Notes: generated from the letters alone by a model not told the origin. A DNA stretch of 64,000 nt from Siphonodentalium dalli (GCA_032622095.1 CP136061.1:41545797-41609796); one strand, 5' to 3'; positions 1 to 11,465 are shown, counted from the stretch's first letter. Made by a program: numbers and translations.

Positions 1-300
1 TAGCTGCAGCGGAAGTGAATAAATTAACCCATACGCTGCTGCCGAATTCGCTATAAACGCCGAAATTAACACCCGCCGAACGCACCGCCCTAATGGGTCC
101 GAGTGTGATGGTGTTTTTACTATCGTGCAGAATAGTACCAAAGTACCAAAGTTCCAACCCCCAAGTCGATAGCTCGAGTGGATATGGCACTGTTAACCCC
201 TAACTTGCGACCGGTTCCACGGGTACGCGAAATCCAAAAAGGCACAAACCGCATCTCCCCTGGTTGCACGACCACGGAAATGGACATCATGTCATGCAGC
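1..300 (-). repeat. Inverted copy of the ~355-bp satellite
   Basis: Read on the minus strand, this stretch follows the unit of the tandem array at 3268-4378. It shares the block 'ggggttaacagtgcc', the block 'ctcgag' followed by 'tcgacttgg', and the 'gaattcggcagcagcgtat' block, in the same order. The copy is diverged and is cut by the window edge. Short frames in it are not conserved between units, so it is read as non-coding. Confidence 0.85.
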
Positions 301-1050
301 GAAGAGTGTATTCTGGTCCTGCTAGATCAACACCGATATTCGAAAACTTATACGAGGTGAGTGATAACATATCAATTAAAACATATATGTATGAGACCCG
401 GAGAATTTTCTTTATGGTACATGCATATTATTATAAAACAACTTAATATGTTAATGGGGGGGGGGGTGTAACCCCATGTTTATTTATTATAAAACAACAT
501 GGTTCAGGTCATGATAGTCGCATGGGTAGTGACTTAAAGTGGTATTCTATTCAAAGCACTGCATGTGACATTATGTATGGATTGTAGCGAGGCGTCACAT
601 TCGTCACCACGGACGAATTCAATTAATTTATTTATTTTGGTGAATCCCTTGTGATTATCAGTCCAGTGATTAACTAATTTACTTCGACTTCTCGTGCGAT
701 TTACCTTTGGCGGTTTTCTTACAATAAATAATCATGAATAATGTACATGTATCAATTGTACGTGTTTTTATAGGAATTGGTTTAGACAGTAGTTATACGA
801 TCGTGCGAATTAATTGGGATTTAAAACAAGATCAGATTAAGATATTTTAAAATCGGATTATGAACCTTGGCCTCATCCGTGGGACGTTTGAGCTGCATGA
901 TGGCTTCGTGTACATGGCAAGAAACCCATTCGAATTTAATTTGCAACCAATGGAATGAACCAATGATATGGTTGCATTGATATATAAAATGGTTACGTTC
1001 TAAATTGTGTCAAATCTCGATATTTCTCAATTCTCGATATTTCTCGATCC
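301..1050. other. Intergenic DNA, no gene seen
   Basis: AT-rich sequence with an 11-base G tract at 456-466. No splice-bounded frame, RNA gene or recognisable element was seen. Confidence 0.5.
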
Positions 1051-2095
1051 GGCAGCTCGCTGGGACGGTCGCAAAAGTGCTTGACGCACGAAGCCAGTGA
1101 GTTGCCGTGACTTTTTTGTCAAAGGCTCGGTGGACAATGGATTCTACTCTAATCCCCACCGAGCTTTTGCATGCTCTGAGCTGCTTTCAGTCGGCCCATT
1201 GTGTTAGCTGGACTCTCCATGCTAACAGGGATCGGCTGGAAGCAGTTTTGAATATCCAGGTCACCCCGGTAGAACCTTCTACCGGCCGGGGCCTGGATGG
1301 ACCGACTGGATTCCTCCAGTCCGGGGCTAACAGGAACAGCAGCACCGGGAAGAAGAAGAAGAAGAAGACACCATCAAGACGACGCAGGGACGCCGAAAGA
1401 AGGGCCAAGTGGAAACGGAGAAGAACTGAGAGACGCCCAGTTCTCCCCCACTTGGCCTCTGGCTCAGACCATCGACGTGTGGCGCCAGCTAGCATCACCA
1501 GCAGGGACGCCGACGCTCCTCCGGATGTCCCGGTTGTCGTCGAGGACAGCGGAAATGGGGACACCGACGTCACCCCGGACGTCCCCGCCACTGTCTTCGA
1601 CGTGGAGGTGGCAACACCTACATCCAGCCAGACTCCACCAGGGACGGAAAATGTCAGCTACGTCCATGCGACGCCGATGTACGAAGAAAGGCCGGTGTCA
1701 CCAAAGAAATAAACTTTAGAAGAACATATAGAAAGAAATCGTGTGGAAATCAAACTGAACATCTCCGATTTTCACAGAGAAGGAAAGGTCTACCAGTGCT
1801 CTAATTTGGAATTCCACCTACTGAGAGACCGTAAAATCTACAAAGGGCCAGACAAGAACGAAGCTTCATCAGGGAACGCCTGGATAAACAGCGATGACAA
1901 GATTGTCTACTCAAAAAGGCCACCACCACTGCAATAAAAGAACTCAAGAAATTTATGTTTGAAAATGCTATGTATTTTTTCTTTTTGCTTTTTGATATTT
2001 CTGAATTCAAGCTTAACACGAGGGGTGAATGAGTAGGCCTCTCGGCCTATTCGACCATCCCGGGGTTAGCCCCCCAAACCACATTATCATCATCA
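1050..2095 (+). mobile_element. Retroelement relic with gag/ORF1-like frame
   Basis: This block holds the basic-rich frame 1107-1712, a 3' segment of about 380 bases, and an ending with 'cccggggttagcccccc' followed by an 'attatcatcatcat' tail, which resembles the simple-repeat 3' end of non-LTR retroelements. No reverse transcriptase, integrase or long terminal repeat is present, so the class is uncertain. A related coding stretch occurs on the minus strand at 53487-54008, which supports dispersed repeat status. Boundaries are approximate because no target duplication could be recognised. Confidence 0.55.
1107..1712 (+). pseudogene. gag/ORF1-like protein of a retroelement
   Basis: The open frame is 201 codons. 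Its N-terminal part has Trp, Cys and Leu residues (residues about 10-65). A very basic tract follows at about residues 80-108, with a lysine run and repeated Arg clusters including 'RRRRDAERRAKWKRRR', and then an acidic, Pro/Thr-rich C-terminus. Basic nucleic-acid-binding regions of this kind occur in retroelement gag or ORF1 proteins, but no CCHC zinc knuckle is visible. The 'LRDAQ..PTWP' segment in an overlapping frame recurs in the minus-strand relic near 53.9 kb. The best reading frame differs between the two relics, which suggests frameshifts. It could be an intact small ORF of a non-autonomous element, but a host gene is unlikely. Confidence 0.45.
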
Positions 2096-3225
2096 TGTGT
2101 CAAATCGACATCTTGATCTTATCATAATGCGACCACCACGAGTTCTAACAGTTATGGTCATATATCCATGTTCTGTTTGCGACGGTGAATCCGAAGGTAG
2201 GGGAACAATTTGATTTATATTTTTAATGTTGATATATACTAACGGAAAGTTGCTAATGCAGTTTAGATAATTACTGTTTGTTTCTCCGTTATTCGCGAAT
2301 TTATAGTTATGATGTTTGGTATTATCTGATTATTCGCATAGTAAAGCATGACACCAAATATCTTTTTGTACGAATGATTTTGAGCGAGTCGAATATTGAT
2401 TGGACAAGCTAACCAACGGAATTGCATGTTCGAGCAATCATAACCTATTTTCTCAGTCTGGAAATTCCAACATTCGAATAGTCTATGAAATTATTTGTGA
2501 AATCCAATTGTTTGAAATGTTGCCAACATGTCAGCCATTTAATTTTAAATTGTCCAATAATCCATAACGATACGTATATCGGCCTATAAAGCGAATCCGA
2601 TTAACAATTTGTCTATACCATATATCAATGTTTTTTCAATTTGCTCACATTACCAGTCGATGCGCTGAATTATTCCTGTAAAACAGTTTGTGGTTACAAC
2701 ACGTGTTGCGGTACGGGTAGCTATATATATTCCAGTAACCGTATCGAACGGAGAAACGAATATTTATTTCTGAACTACATATTTACTCTCCAGTAGCCAA
2801 CTAAATTTTGTATTGACGACTGCCATGCCGATATCAATAACTCGAAACTATACGAAATATATTGACCGAGTGCAATAAATTCCATTTAAAGTCGAGATTT
2901 AACTAGCGAGGCTCGAATCGAATTTAGTGGACGAGGTTAATAAATTGAGTATTGAATTGCGACGAATTTGAGATCCATCTTTATCACTTAATCACATTGT
3001 AGCTTGGGGAAACGACCCAAAGACGGCTGCATGGGGTTAAACAATTCATAATTATTTCTTTATCACAACCAAAGAGGAAGTAAAGACATGTGCATTAAAG
3101 AAAAAATAACTCAACTCAACTCATTCAATTATGCAATATCATTATTATATTCCAATTAGCACATGACAGTTACATATATGATGGTTGTTACGGCGCATTA
3201 TGTTCAGTTCAACGTGTGTGTGTGT
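2096..3225. other. Intergenic DNA, no gene seen
   Basis: AT-rich sequence with no long frame or tandem repeat. It ends at a TG run followed by a 10-base G tract at 3226-3235. Confidence 0.5.
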
Positions 3226-3267
3226 GGGGGGGGGGTACTTAGAAAACAATATTTGTTCCACGCCAAC

Positions 3268-4378
3268 ATTCGGGGTTAGGGGTTAACAGTGCCGTGTCCG
3301 CTCGAGCTATTCATAGGGGATTCGGCAGCAGCGTATGTGTTAATTTATTCACTTCCGCTGCCGCTAGCGACTTGTCCGATCGCCCATGGATGCATATGGT
3401 TATTCACTTCATGATATAATGTCCATTTCCGTGGTCAGGCAGTCAGGGGAGGTGCGGTCGGCGCCTTATCGGATTTCCCGTACCTGGCGGAAACGGCCGC
3501 AAGTTAGGGGTTAACAGTGCCGTGTCCGCTCGAGCTATCGACTTGGGGATTGGAACTTTTGTACATTCGGGTCCAAATCTACACGATAGTGCAGACACCA
3601 TCTCGCTCGGACCCATAGGGGCGGTCCGGTCGGCGGGTGTTAATTTCGGCGTTTTTGCGTACATTTATAGCGAATTCGGCAGCAGCGTATGGGATAATTT
3701 ATTCACTTCCGCTGCAGCTAGTGACTTGTCCGATCGCCCATGGATGCATATGGGTATTCACCTCATGATATAATGTCCATTTCCGCGGTCAGGCAATCAG
3801 GGGAGGTGCGGTCGGGGCCTTATCGGATTTCCCGTACCTGGCGGAAACGGCCGCAAGTCAGGGGTTAACAGTGCCCTGTCCGCTCGAGATATCGACTTGG
3901 GGATTGGAACTTTGGTACATTCAGGTCCATTCTACAAGATAGTGCAAACCCCATCTCGCTCGGACCCCTAGGGGCGGTCCGGTCGGCGGGTGTTAATTTC
4001 GGCGATTTTGCGTACATTTATAGCGAATTCGGCAGCAGCGTATGGGTTAATTTATTCACTATTCACTTCCGCTGCAGCTAGCGACATGTCCGAACGCCCA
4101 TGGATGCATATGGTTATTCACTTCATGATATAATGTCCGTTTCCGTGGTCAGGCAGTCAGTGGAGGTGCGGTCGGCGCCTTTTTGGATTTCCCTTAACTG
4201 GCGGAAACGGCCGCAAGTTAGGGGTTAACAGTGCCGTGTCCGCTCGAGCTGTCGACTTGGGGATTGGAACTTTGGTACATTCAGGTCCATTGTACACGAT
4301 AGTGCAAACCCCATCTCGCTCGAACCCCTGGGGCGGTCCGGTCGGTGCGGTCGGGTGCGGTCGGGTGCGGTCGGGTTT
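3268..4378 (+). repeat. Tandem satellite, ~355-bp unit, about three units
   Basis: The landmark 'ggggttaacagtgcc' recurs at about 3278, 3507, 3861 and 4221, giving full unit lengths of about 354 and 360 bases after a truncated first unit. Each unit carries an XhoI-like 'ctcgag', an EcoRI-like 'gaattc' and a relatively GC-rich middle, unlike the AT-rich surroundings. The last unit ends in a short run of 'gtgcggtcgg' repeats. An inverted copy lies at 1-300. Frames inside are not conserved between units. Confidence 0.9.
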
Positions 4379-4471
4379 TAGTAGGACCGATATTTGGCTA
4401 AACGGTATACACATATTGTAAAGATGCATGGAGTGTTCAATGGGAGTTCCGTCGCAGAAAAGCACCATTGC

Positions 4472-4472
4472 A

Positions 4473-4549
<77 letters not shown>
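4472..4549. repeat. (TG)n-(TA)n microsatellite
   Basis: A short TG run passes directly into about 33 uninterrupted TA dinucleotides. The tyrosine/isoleucine-alternating frames over it are artefacts. Confidence 0.97.
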
Positions 4550-4552
<3 letters not shown>

Positions 4553-4913
4553 GCTTAAGCACTTATAAAAACGCATTTACTTGTTCATGTCTGCACGTGC
4601 GTACAATCATACAAGTGTATCAAGTCAGTGATGTATCCGCTAATGAAAATTTCAGAATTGTCAAATAATAATTATGGCGGGATATTGCTGAAACGACCCG
4701 ATATTATGGATTAATCATTGGCACAAAACGTATACATTTTCCAAATAATTGTATTTGTGACCTGTCTGCAAATGATGCCACAGACGATTGTCTACCCTGA
4801 CAACGATTCAGTCGCTTTCGGTGTGAATATAGATATCGCGCGCTTTGAACAGCTACGGACGATATAAAACGGCCGTAAATATCGCGCGGTCGCGCCCGGT
4901 GTGAATTGACCCT

Positions 4914-5250
4914 TAATATAGTGAAATATTCGCTGATCGATGCATGTTGCGTGTGGATAAATGAAAACCATTATATTAACCGCGCAGCGGGCTAACAGAA
5001 AGTGTCCTGCCAGCAATGTATTCCGACTTTTTCTATAAAAAATCTCTTAAATTCTACAAGATCCTCTTGAATTGTTCCCAGGAGTTTTGTTCCATCCAGG
5101 GTACCACCCATTATTAGCCTCTTGGAATTGAAGAAGGTTTCGTAGTGGCTTCAATGTGAATCCAGCATTCACTGTGGAGATAAATTGAACCGCTCAATTG
5201 CCCATCGCAAATCGCGGCGTTCTTATAGATTTTTCGTCTATAGAATGTCA
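4914..5250 (+). repeat. Dispersed repeat, copy of the 46-kb duplication unit
   Basis: The order 'atgaaacattcgccgatc'-like block, 'tacaagatcct' block, 'cagggtaccacccatta', 'agcctct' and the 'gccaatcgcgg'-like end is shared with 46228-46500 and 49380-49640. Divergence is higher than between the two 46/49-kb copies, so this is an older copy. The sequence on to about 5950 shows no gene. Confidence 0.75.
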
Positions 5251-6139
5251 CACGACCTCTGTGACAACAATGCGTGGGGTACATATGTGATGTGATTAGT
5301 TCGTACTTAATTGTTTTGTTATCAGGTCACGGTAAGTGGTAGGTTTGAAGATTGCACGCAGAGTTCGCATGATCATGCTCGACTTCACGAAACCGTACTC
5401 GTAACTACAGTAAAACGACAGCTAACAGAAAGAGCTCAAATTACAGTGACGTAGTACCTTATTCGTAATTCTTATCTGTAGTAGTCCATTATGCGAAAGA
5501 TGTCCATTTTCACTTGCCGAAATATTTCCATATACACAACACACCGACGAGTTATTGTAATGACCACTGTGCGTGAAACTGTTAAAGGCACGTGCGGCCT
5601 TAATTGTCGAAAATATTCATATTTGTTCCAAACACCGTAAACAGAAAAACATTAAAACGCATACAGTTCCGTTCATATATACCATGACCATCGCGTAAAC
5701 AGCATGTTATCATAAAGACCTACTATATTTTACCTAAGCAAGAGCCTGGTTGTGTTACAGAAGACAGCACAATGCTACTGGCTAATCACACACAAATGGC
5801 ATAAACGCTCTTTATTAGTTCCATATCAGGTATTCACCAACAAAGAACGCTCTTTATGTTTACCATCATAATATAAACAAACACCAGAAAAGTAACTTTT
5901 TACTGCTTTTGTTTACATAACAATGGTCAAACATATGACCATAACATACTGTGTATGCGATATTTCTTATTTGTATACGGACAAAGTCTATCTACATTTT
6001 GATGTGCTTTCTGTTTGTGGCGGTTTTTGACGGGTGGAGATATTTTCACAGGATACCCACCGCCAAGGCCAACCGTGTCTTTAAGTTAATAGCCAGGCGT
6101 TATGCCAACTGGAGGAATGTAACATTCTACTAACTCACC

Positions 6140-6425
6140 GAAAAGCTCAACCAAATCGACCGTACCAGAAAACATCGTCTGAACTATGCTCAATTGTAAA
6201 TATTTACTTCTGGTTTCGGGACGCAACTATCGACGATAAACTAATGAAAAAGATTTTGCCACCGAGAGTCACTTGATTAAATTAATAGATAAGAATGACG
6301 GTGTGTGTTGTCAATTTGGATACAATATGTTTAAACATTACTACTTTGAGCAAGATTATTTCCCATTTCTATTTGATCACCCTACTGGAGTGTTTCACAT
6401 CACTTTAAGTAATGTCCACTCCGGA
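6140..6425 (-). repeat. Dispersed repeat fragments, inverse of 43.1/46.1 kb
   Basis: 6150-6260 matches the reverse complement of about 46030-46150 (the 'aaatatttacttct' and 'cgggacgcaactatcg' blocks). 6270-6420 matches the reverse complement of about 43065-43310 ('gagcaagattatt' followed by 'catttctatttga'). These are pieces of the same family as the 45.7-51.2 kb duplication. The small open frame across 6273-6506 is a by-product. Confidence 0.7.
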
Positions 6426-6474
6426 ACGCGACCCTATAGTGGCCTACCAGTGCCCAATATTAAATGTAGTTATA

Positions 6475-6938
6475 TATGTGACCCGCCATATCAAATCCAG
6501 TCGTAAGTCGGGATTTTTTTTACCCTGTGCCAATGCATTCTCTTATATATGCGAGTCGACCATAGGTCGCCTCGCATATATCGGAGAATGCATTGGCCTA
6601 ACAATTTTTTACAATTTTAATAATATTTTCTTGTATTCTTTAACAATTTTATAATTTCACCCATACAGAGCCCCAGACAAACATGAGCAGACAACACTCT
6701 TCTATATGCTTTTATATATGTGTGGGGCTCCCTGCAGGGTAATGGATGTTTTTTATTTTATGTCCTAAAAATTGTAAGAAACATTTATTTAAAAAAAAAG
6801 ATAAAAAAGTGTTAGGCCAATGCATTCTCTTATATATGCGAGGCGACCTATGGTCGACTCGCATATATAAGATATTGCATTGGCACAGGGTAAAAAAATC
6901 CCGACTTACGACTGGATTTGATATGGCGGGTCACATAT
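6475..6938. mobile_element. Nested-palindrome foldback element (MITE-like)
   Basis: The outer arms 6475-6597 and 6814-6938 are inverted copies starting 'tatgtgacccgccatatcaa'. Each arm ends in its own palindrome (6529-6598 and 6815-6884) built on 'ccaatgcattctcttatata' and 'gcgag', closing through a 'gtcgaccataggtcg'-type centre. The unique middle carries a smaller inverted repeat around 'gagcccca' and 'tggggctc'. No transposase is present. A related double palindrome lies at 52362-52535, and a solitary outer arm lies at 63536-63592. Confidence 0.85.
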
Positions 6939-6939
6939 T

Positions 6940-7950
6940 AACAATAAATTTCACACGAGGAATACATGAGTTATTAGATATTTGGTAAGTTTCCGTTCGG
7001 GTGATTTTTCAGTTACAGTGGGCGGGGAAGTTATGGTCAGGAATGTAGGTTTTTTTAAAATAGGGTTAGTATATGGAATATTAGTGTTATGGCCTCAAGT
7101 GGACATACCGAAACTGTCCTGGACTTTCCTAATTGTCTTTTTATATCTCTTCGTAGACTGTTCTGAGAGTTTGTGGGTATTCGATCTTCTATAGAAATAG
7201 TGATTTCAAATATGTCGATCTGAGTTCATTTAATTTTGCATACTTCAGGATAACGTGATACTCATCGCCTAGTTAGTTGGTACAAAGTGTTCTCTGGCTG
7301 AATAGTCAGTATTTAGCCAAGAACCTTGTTCAATTGGCAGTTTGCAATTTCTTGTCCGAAATCGAATGATATTACTGACAATTCTATTATCATATATAGA
7401 TATGACATGTTCACGTTCGAAGTGTGTTTTAATAATTCAATAAAATGCATACCAACGGAGAGGTTCTATGCATTTAAAGACATATTATGGACTTACCGCA
7501 GTCAATACAACAAGAGAAGATAGTAACCAAACTCTCTCTCCACTGGAAGAATGTAGCAATCAACTAAGATTTTCGAATATTCCGACCACACCGACTGTGC
7601 CATTTCAGAGAGTACAACATATTAATTACGCACACTTATAAATATTTACTATTTTATTCGGGATGATTTATTGGGCATAAACATTACGGCAATGATTTCC
7701 CCAAAGGTAATGACTGCATGCAAAGCGTTTACAACAATGATGCTGTTTCCTTATATATTGATGTTAAATTTATGAAATTAACTTATTTTGGCGTGAGTCT
7801 TTGCTGTGTCATTTTGAAACCTCAGTGGAATGTTTCACATGACTTTAATGAATACAATTATAGAAATTCACGAAGGTCGGTAACATATATGGTGTATAAT
7901 ATACTCTGGTTGTGACGTCACAACTGTTGGACATTTCCAGCCTGGCACCC
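6940..7950. other. Intergenic DNA, no gene seen
   Basis: AT-rich sequence. Around 7815-7860 a short match to the 'ggaatgttt(c)acat' block of the 6.4/43.2 kb repeat is visible. No supported exon was found. Confidence 0.5.
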
Positions 7951-7954
7951 CGTA

Positions 7955-8372
7955 AGGGTGCGTTCATACGCTGGCAAGTTTGCACGGTATATTTTTGCGG
8001 GCATTTCGTCATAGAAAACCAAATGGTGCCAGAATGTGAACGGAAACTTGCACATAACATGCATCTTTACCAAAGCGAAAGACATGAGAAGTAAAATTTA
8101 TGTAGTTCCATTGTAACGGCGCTACTGGAATTTGCCTTCAAATACCTGTATAATTTATTCTTGCGATATTATTGCATGTTATTTACAGGCAAATTCCGAT
8201 AGCATCGCTACATGTGGAACTACAGAAATTTTACTTCGCACGTACTTAGCTGTGGCACAGATGCACTTTATGTGCTTGTTTCCGTTCATATTCATACACC
8301 ATATCGTTTTCTACGACAAAATGCATGCAAACTATACGGTGCAAACTTACCGGTGTATGAACGTACCCTAAG
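7955..8372. mobile_element. Imperfect inverted-repeat element, ~120-bp arms
   Basis: The left arm (7955-8060, 'ggtgcgttcatacgc') pairs with the right arm (8250-8372, 'gtatgaacgtaccc'). Inside the arms 'gcaagtttgcac' pairs with 'gtgcaaacttac'. The spacer is about 190 bases with no gene. This is typical of an aged MITE. Confidence 0.7.
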
Positions 8373-8679
8373 TGATGGACGTTTCCACCCAAAATTTTGA
8401 CCAACGGTAGCAATAAATGCGACTGTGTCTAAATGGTACCCCAAGCTATCCAACTTTTGGATATTTCCGGCCGGGCGCTCTTCTAAGTTTGGATAACTTC
8501 CGACTGATGGTCATTTCAGCCAAAACAATTGACAAATTGTAGGAAAATATGCAACTGTTTGGTATAAAAACAACAAATTCCCTATTGATTCCTGCTGGTT
8601 GGAATATACAGTAGACACACACTGTTAAAATGCTGTCGGTTTGGTGTTGTCGGACCGGACAGTTTAACGGTCCACGATT

Positions 8680-9227
8680 TTACTTTAAACATATTTTATT
8701 TGTAATAATACAAAGTGGATTGGGGCACAAGTTACATAACTTAATGAGCCCCTCTCCAGTATACATTGTTACAAAATTACATAATTGACAAAGTGGCACA
8801 ATAAGTAACTTATTTACAGCTGTGTGGAATGTGAGAGAATGGTGACTGGTGAATGATGATCTTGCGGATCGTTAGGAAAGGATGACGTAAGGTGGTGGGG
8901 GTGCCAACGTCGATTGTGTTTATTTAAAACATTGTTATGGCCGAGCAAGTACTAGGTCGAAAAAAGCAATAAACAACAATAAACATATTTATGTCCTACT
9001 TATTAATTAAGTTAATATCATTTGTCAGAAACGTTTAGTTTCCGTAATAAAATGTTGTACTATTTTGAACAATTTCACATTTTGTTTTATATCTATGTTT
9101 TGGATGCCAGAAAGTAAATCATTCATATGTGTTAATTTGAGTCCTTCTCTGTGTAGCGAATGATACATTTCTATTCGTTCTGATTGGTACAGGGAACACA
9201 TGAAAAGGTAATGATATGCATCTTCGC
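8680..9227 (-). mobile_element. 5'-truncated non-LTR retrotransposon with 14-bp target duplication
   Basis: The insert is bracketed by the direct repeat 'aacggtccacgatt' at 8666-8679 and 9228-9241, a perfect 14-base target-site duplication. On the minus strand it begins inside a reverse-transcriptase C-terminal coding sequence, continues with a 3' untranslated region of about 340 bases, and ends with 'aaataaaatatgtttaaag'. The same 3' end pattern recurs at 20255-20438 (+) and 23165-23335 (-), so this is a family of LINE tails. 5' truncation plus a target duplication is the usual signature of target-primed reverse transcription. Confidence 0.88.
9025..9227 (-). pseudogene. LINE ORF2 C-terminus (reverse transcriptase), truncated
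   Basis: About 67 residues remain. They start with a 'CEDAYHYLFMCSLYQSER' segment, which resembles the Cys/His cluster near the C-terminus of jockey/CR1-like LINE ORF2 proteins (C-x-D-x-x-H/Y-F-x-x-C-x-x-Y), and end with the family-typical 'KIVQHFITETKRF' followed by a stop. The polymerase domain is missing because of 5' truncation at 9227, where the target duplication begins. The remaining frame has no internal stop, so the insertion may be fairly young. It is not a host gene. Confidence 0.8.
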
Positions 9228-9539
9228 AACGGTCCACGATTGACAGAGATGTTGCCCTGATGACACCGTTAAACTGACGGGCATTTTTCTAAGAGTGTAC
9301 CAATGTATTTATTTATGTTCAATTCATAAAATCATCCACCAACAGTTAAAATATATGAGAAACGGGTGAGAAATTTGGTTTTTAAAATGCCACCTTTTGC
9401 TCAGGTGAAAGCGAGAGAATAAATAGGGAATTTGTTGTTTTATACAAACGCAAAACTATGTGATTTAATTCCATCATTCAACAATAAAGATCAGCTATTG
9501 TTTTATTTTTTTATATAATAAAGAGTTTCAAGATAGGCA

Positions 9540-10105
9540 CGTGTTCGAGAGTGTTCGTGAGGTTTCTCAACACACTATAGTTCAACTATCATAGGACACA
9601 ATATCCCACCGCACCTTATGAAATATAGTACATAATGCACTGAAGCACGGGGCGTAACATATTAGTATTGTCAGCATTAAATGAGGCAGCCTCTAGTATG
9701 TGGCACACTGTTAAATGTGCTGGTAATTGTGCTGCCATCACATTTGCTATACAAATACGGAATATCCGTGAAGTTTATTCTTATCAGTTATTTCACGTAC
9801 GTGGTCATACACCCAGGAACACTCGATGCATGAATGGATTTGCTTCATAAAAGCGGGAATCTCTAGCAGATTTGATTACACTGTGATGTAAAATTATGAC
9901 AATTTGATGTAAATATTCATTAATTTGATAGCATAAAGTGCCATAAGAATATGGTATTTTTTGACAGTGAAAAGTACACTCGATGTTAAGTGAGGTTTCT
10001 CAACACACTAAAGTTTAATAATCATTGGAAACAATATCCCGCCACAAATTATTGAAGGGATGCAGTGAAATACGGAGCGTAACATATTACTACAATCAGA
10101 AGAAG
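9540..10105 (+). repeat. Direct duplication, two ~130-bp copies
   Basis: Both 9540-9675 and 9975-10105 run through 'gtgaggtttctcaacacact', an 'acaatatcccgcc'-type block and 'ggcgtaacatatta'. They are about 435 bases apart. The space between is AT-rich and has no supported gene. Confidence 0.75.
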
Positions 10106-10108
10106 GAG

Positions 10109-10664
10109 TTAAAGATGGATTATCGTTTCATATAACAAATTTGAAATAGTTTCGTGGGTATAAAATAATAAATATAAATTTAAGACCCATGTCCTGAAAC
10201 GCTTCTATCAATTAATATTGATTTTCTTTTCGAATATTTTATAATAAAATGAGATGATAAAGTGGGACACTTTATTCTTCTATTTTTAGAAAATACCAGT
10301 GAGAAGATACCATATAGCGATATAGATCATTAGGGTCTCCACATAGCTATGCTCCGAACGCCATATGTCTCAGATTCAGTGTATGTATTGTTTTATTACA
10401 TAGCTATACGCGACTTTAATGAGTCTAATTAACGTTTATGTGTGACAAAATTACGCAATAAAATTTATGGTCTCTGTTAACAGTAACCACTATTGATCGC
10501 TAGCTAAACAACCATACGTTTTAGACCAGAAAATATTCGAAATATTATCAATGTTAATCGATAGAAGCATTTCCGGACAGGGGCCTTCGATTCATATCTA
10601 ATAGTTTATACCTGTTAATTACATGTATATAACACCTGTTTACAAAGAGATAGACTATCTTTAA
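10109..10664 (+). mobile_element. TTAA-flanked MITE (piggyBac-like target), copy 1
   Basis: The element starts 'ttaaagatggattatc' and ends 'gatagactatctttaa', so the ends are inverted and bounded by TTAA on both sides. The internal sequence is shared with 30393-30918 and 61240-61755 ('gtgggtataaaat', 'tttccggacagg', 'ttgttcgttagctaaacaac'-type blocks) and, inverted, with 11466-12702. There is no transposase frame. TTAA target choice is characteristic of the piggyBac superfamily. The terminal bases are not the classical CCC, so the superfamily is inferred from the target alone. Confidence 0.85.
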
Positions 10665-10910
10665 GGGGTGTAAAACGATATAACACAGCTTCGTTAGCAC
10701 GACAGTGGGTGGAATAATCCCATAACATGTCAAAGTCATCCTATGTGCTGGATTTTGCGTTCCATTGTTAATCTTTGTTGAACAAGCTTTGAATCAACCA
10801 ATAGTAATGCTGCATCTTAATTGTGACCCACCTTACTACAATTATATCGATTCATTTAGTGTTAGAAAACAGCTGTTAAATAGATCAACTCTATCATAGT
10901 TCCTGGAACG

Positions 10911-10971
10911 ATGGACAGAAAGGTGGTTTTGTTGTCTTTATGTGTGCTGATAGGTTATCTTGATTGCTGTG
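10911..10971 (+). CDS. Gene A exon 1: signal peptide (predicted)
   Basis: ATG at 10911 opens 20 codons, MDRKVVLLSLCVLIGYLDCC, with a Lys/Arg start and a continuous hydrophobic core, as in a cleavable signal peptide. The exon ends in 'gctgtg' immediately before a strong donor, 'gtaagtat' at 10972. One base (g) is left over, so the intron is phase 1. This fits the next recognised exon at 19996, whose first two bases (at) would complete an Asp codon. The small exon is too short for ordinary ORF listing. Its assignment to this gene is inference: it is 9 kb from exon 2 and no transcript evidence is available. It could belong to a different splice form or another gene. Confidence 0.5.
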
Positions 10972-11065
10972 GTAAGTATTGTTTGTTGTGTAACTCAGAA
11001 ATCTGTATTTATGCACGGTTAAAAGGGTTGAGCCTTTCTTTACTAAATAATCACTGACGAGTTCA

Positions 11066-11121
11066 TGTTCAGATAATAAGTTCAACAAATGGCCATAGTA
11101 TTGAACTTATTATATGAACAT
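11066..11121. repeat. Short hairpin repeat, 'agataataagttcaa' type
   Basis: 'tgttcagataataagttcaa' is followed 16 bases later by its inverse 'ttgaacttattatatgaaca'. The same hairpin occurs at 24186-24252, and the motif is part of the 63-bp minisatellite at 62484-62822. Confidence 0.75.
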
Positions 11122-11465
11122 TTACCACCAACGAATAGGAATCTGTTGAACTTCTAGCAGCTTTTTCGTCTGCGTGGCGTCTGTTCAATTTTAGTGAACA
11201 ACAAACAAGTGAAATTTGGACCATTCCAAAGTATACTTTCATAACTGGGTGGGAGAAACCTTTTTGTAATGAAATGCTTAAATAAAAGCTGCTTTCTTCG
11301 AATCAAGGCGCAATATTTGACCAATCTCTCAAGATGTTTTCTGCACTGTTATGCATATAAATCACGCCGATGTGTTTCATTTAAACATGCAAAGACGATT
11401 TTCAGCTGACATTACATGGATATTCCGATTAACCGAAAAATAGCAAGATTATTCAACTATTATAT

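Larger units (their letters stand above)
8614..9299. mobile_element. TIR element of the 'ACACTGTTAAAA' family, split by a LINE
   Basis: The left end 'acactgttaaaatgctgtcg' is inverted at the right end as 'tttaactgacgggcattttt' leading into 'gagtgta'. The terminus 'tacactgttaaaa' plus 'ctgtcggtttg' is also seen in inverted form at the ends of 29915-30165 and 32260-32497. With the nested LINE (8680-9227) removed, the element is only about 125 bases long, so it is a non-autonomous MITE. Confidence 0.7.

Noticed and set aside
4157-4576. 139-codon minus frame over the satellite and TA repeat
   Set aside because: An alternating Tyr/Ile tract from (TA)n joined to a satellite unit. It is not conserved in sister units.
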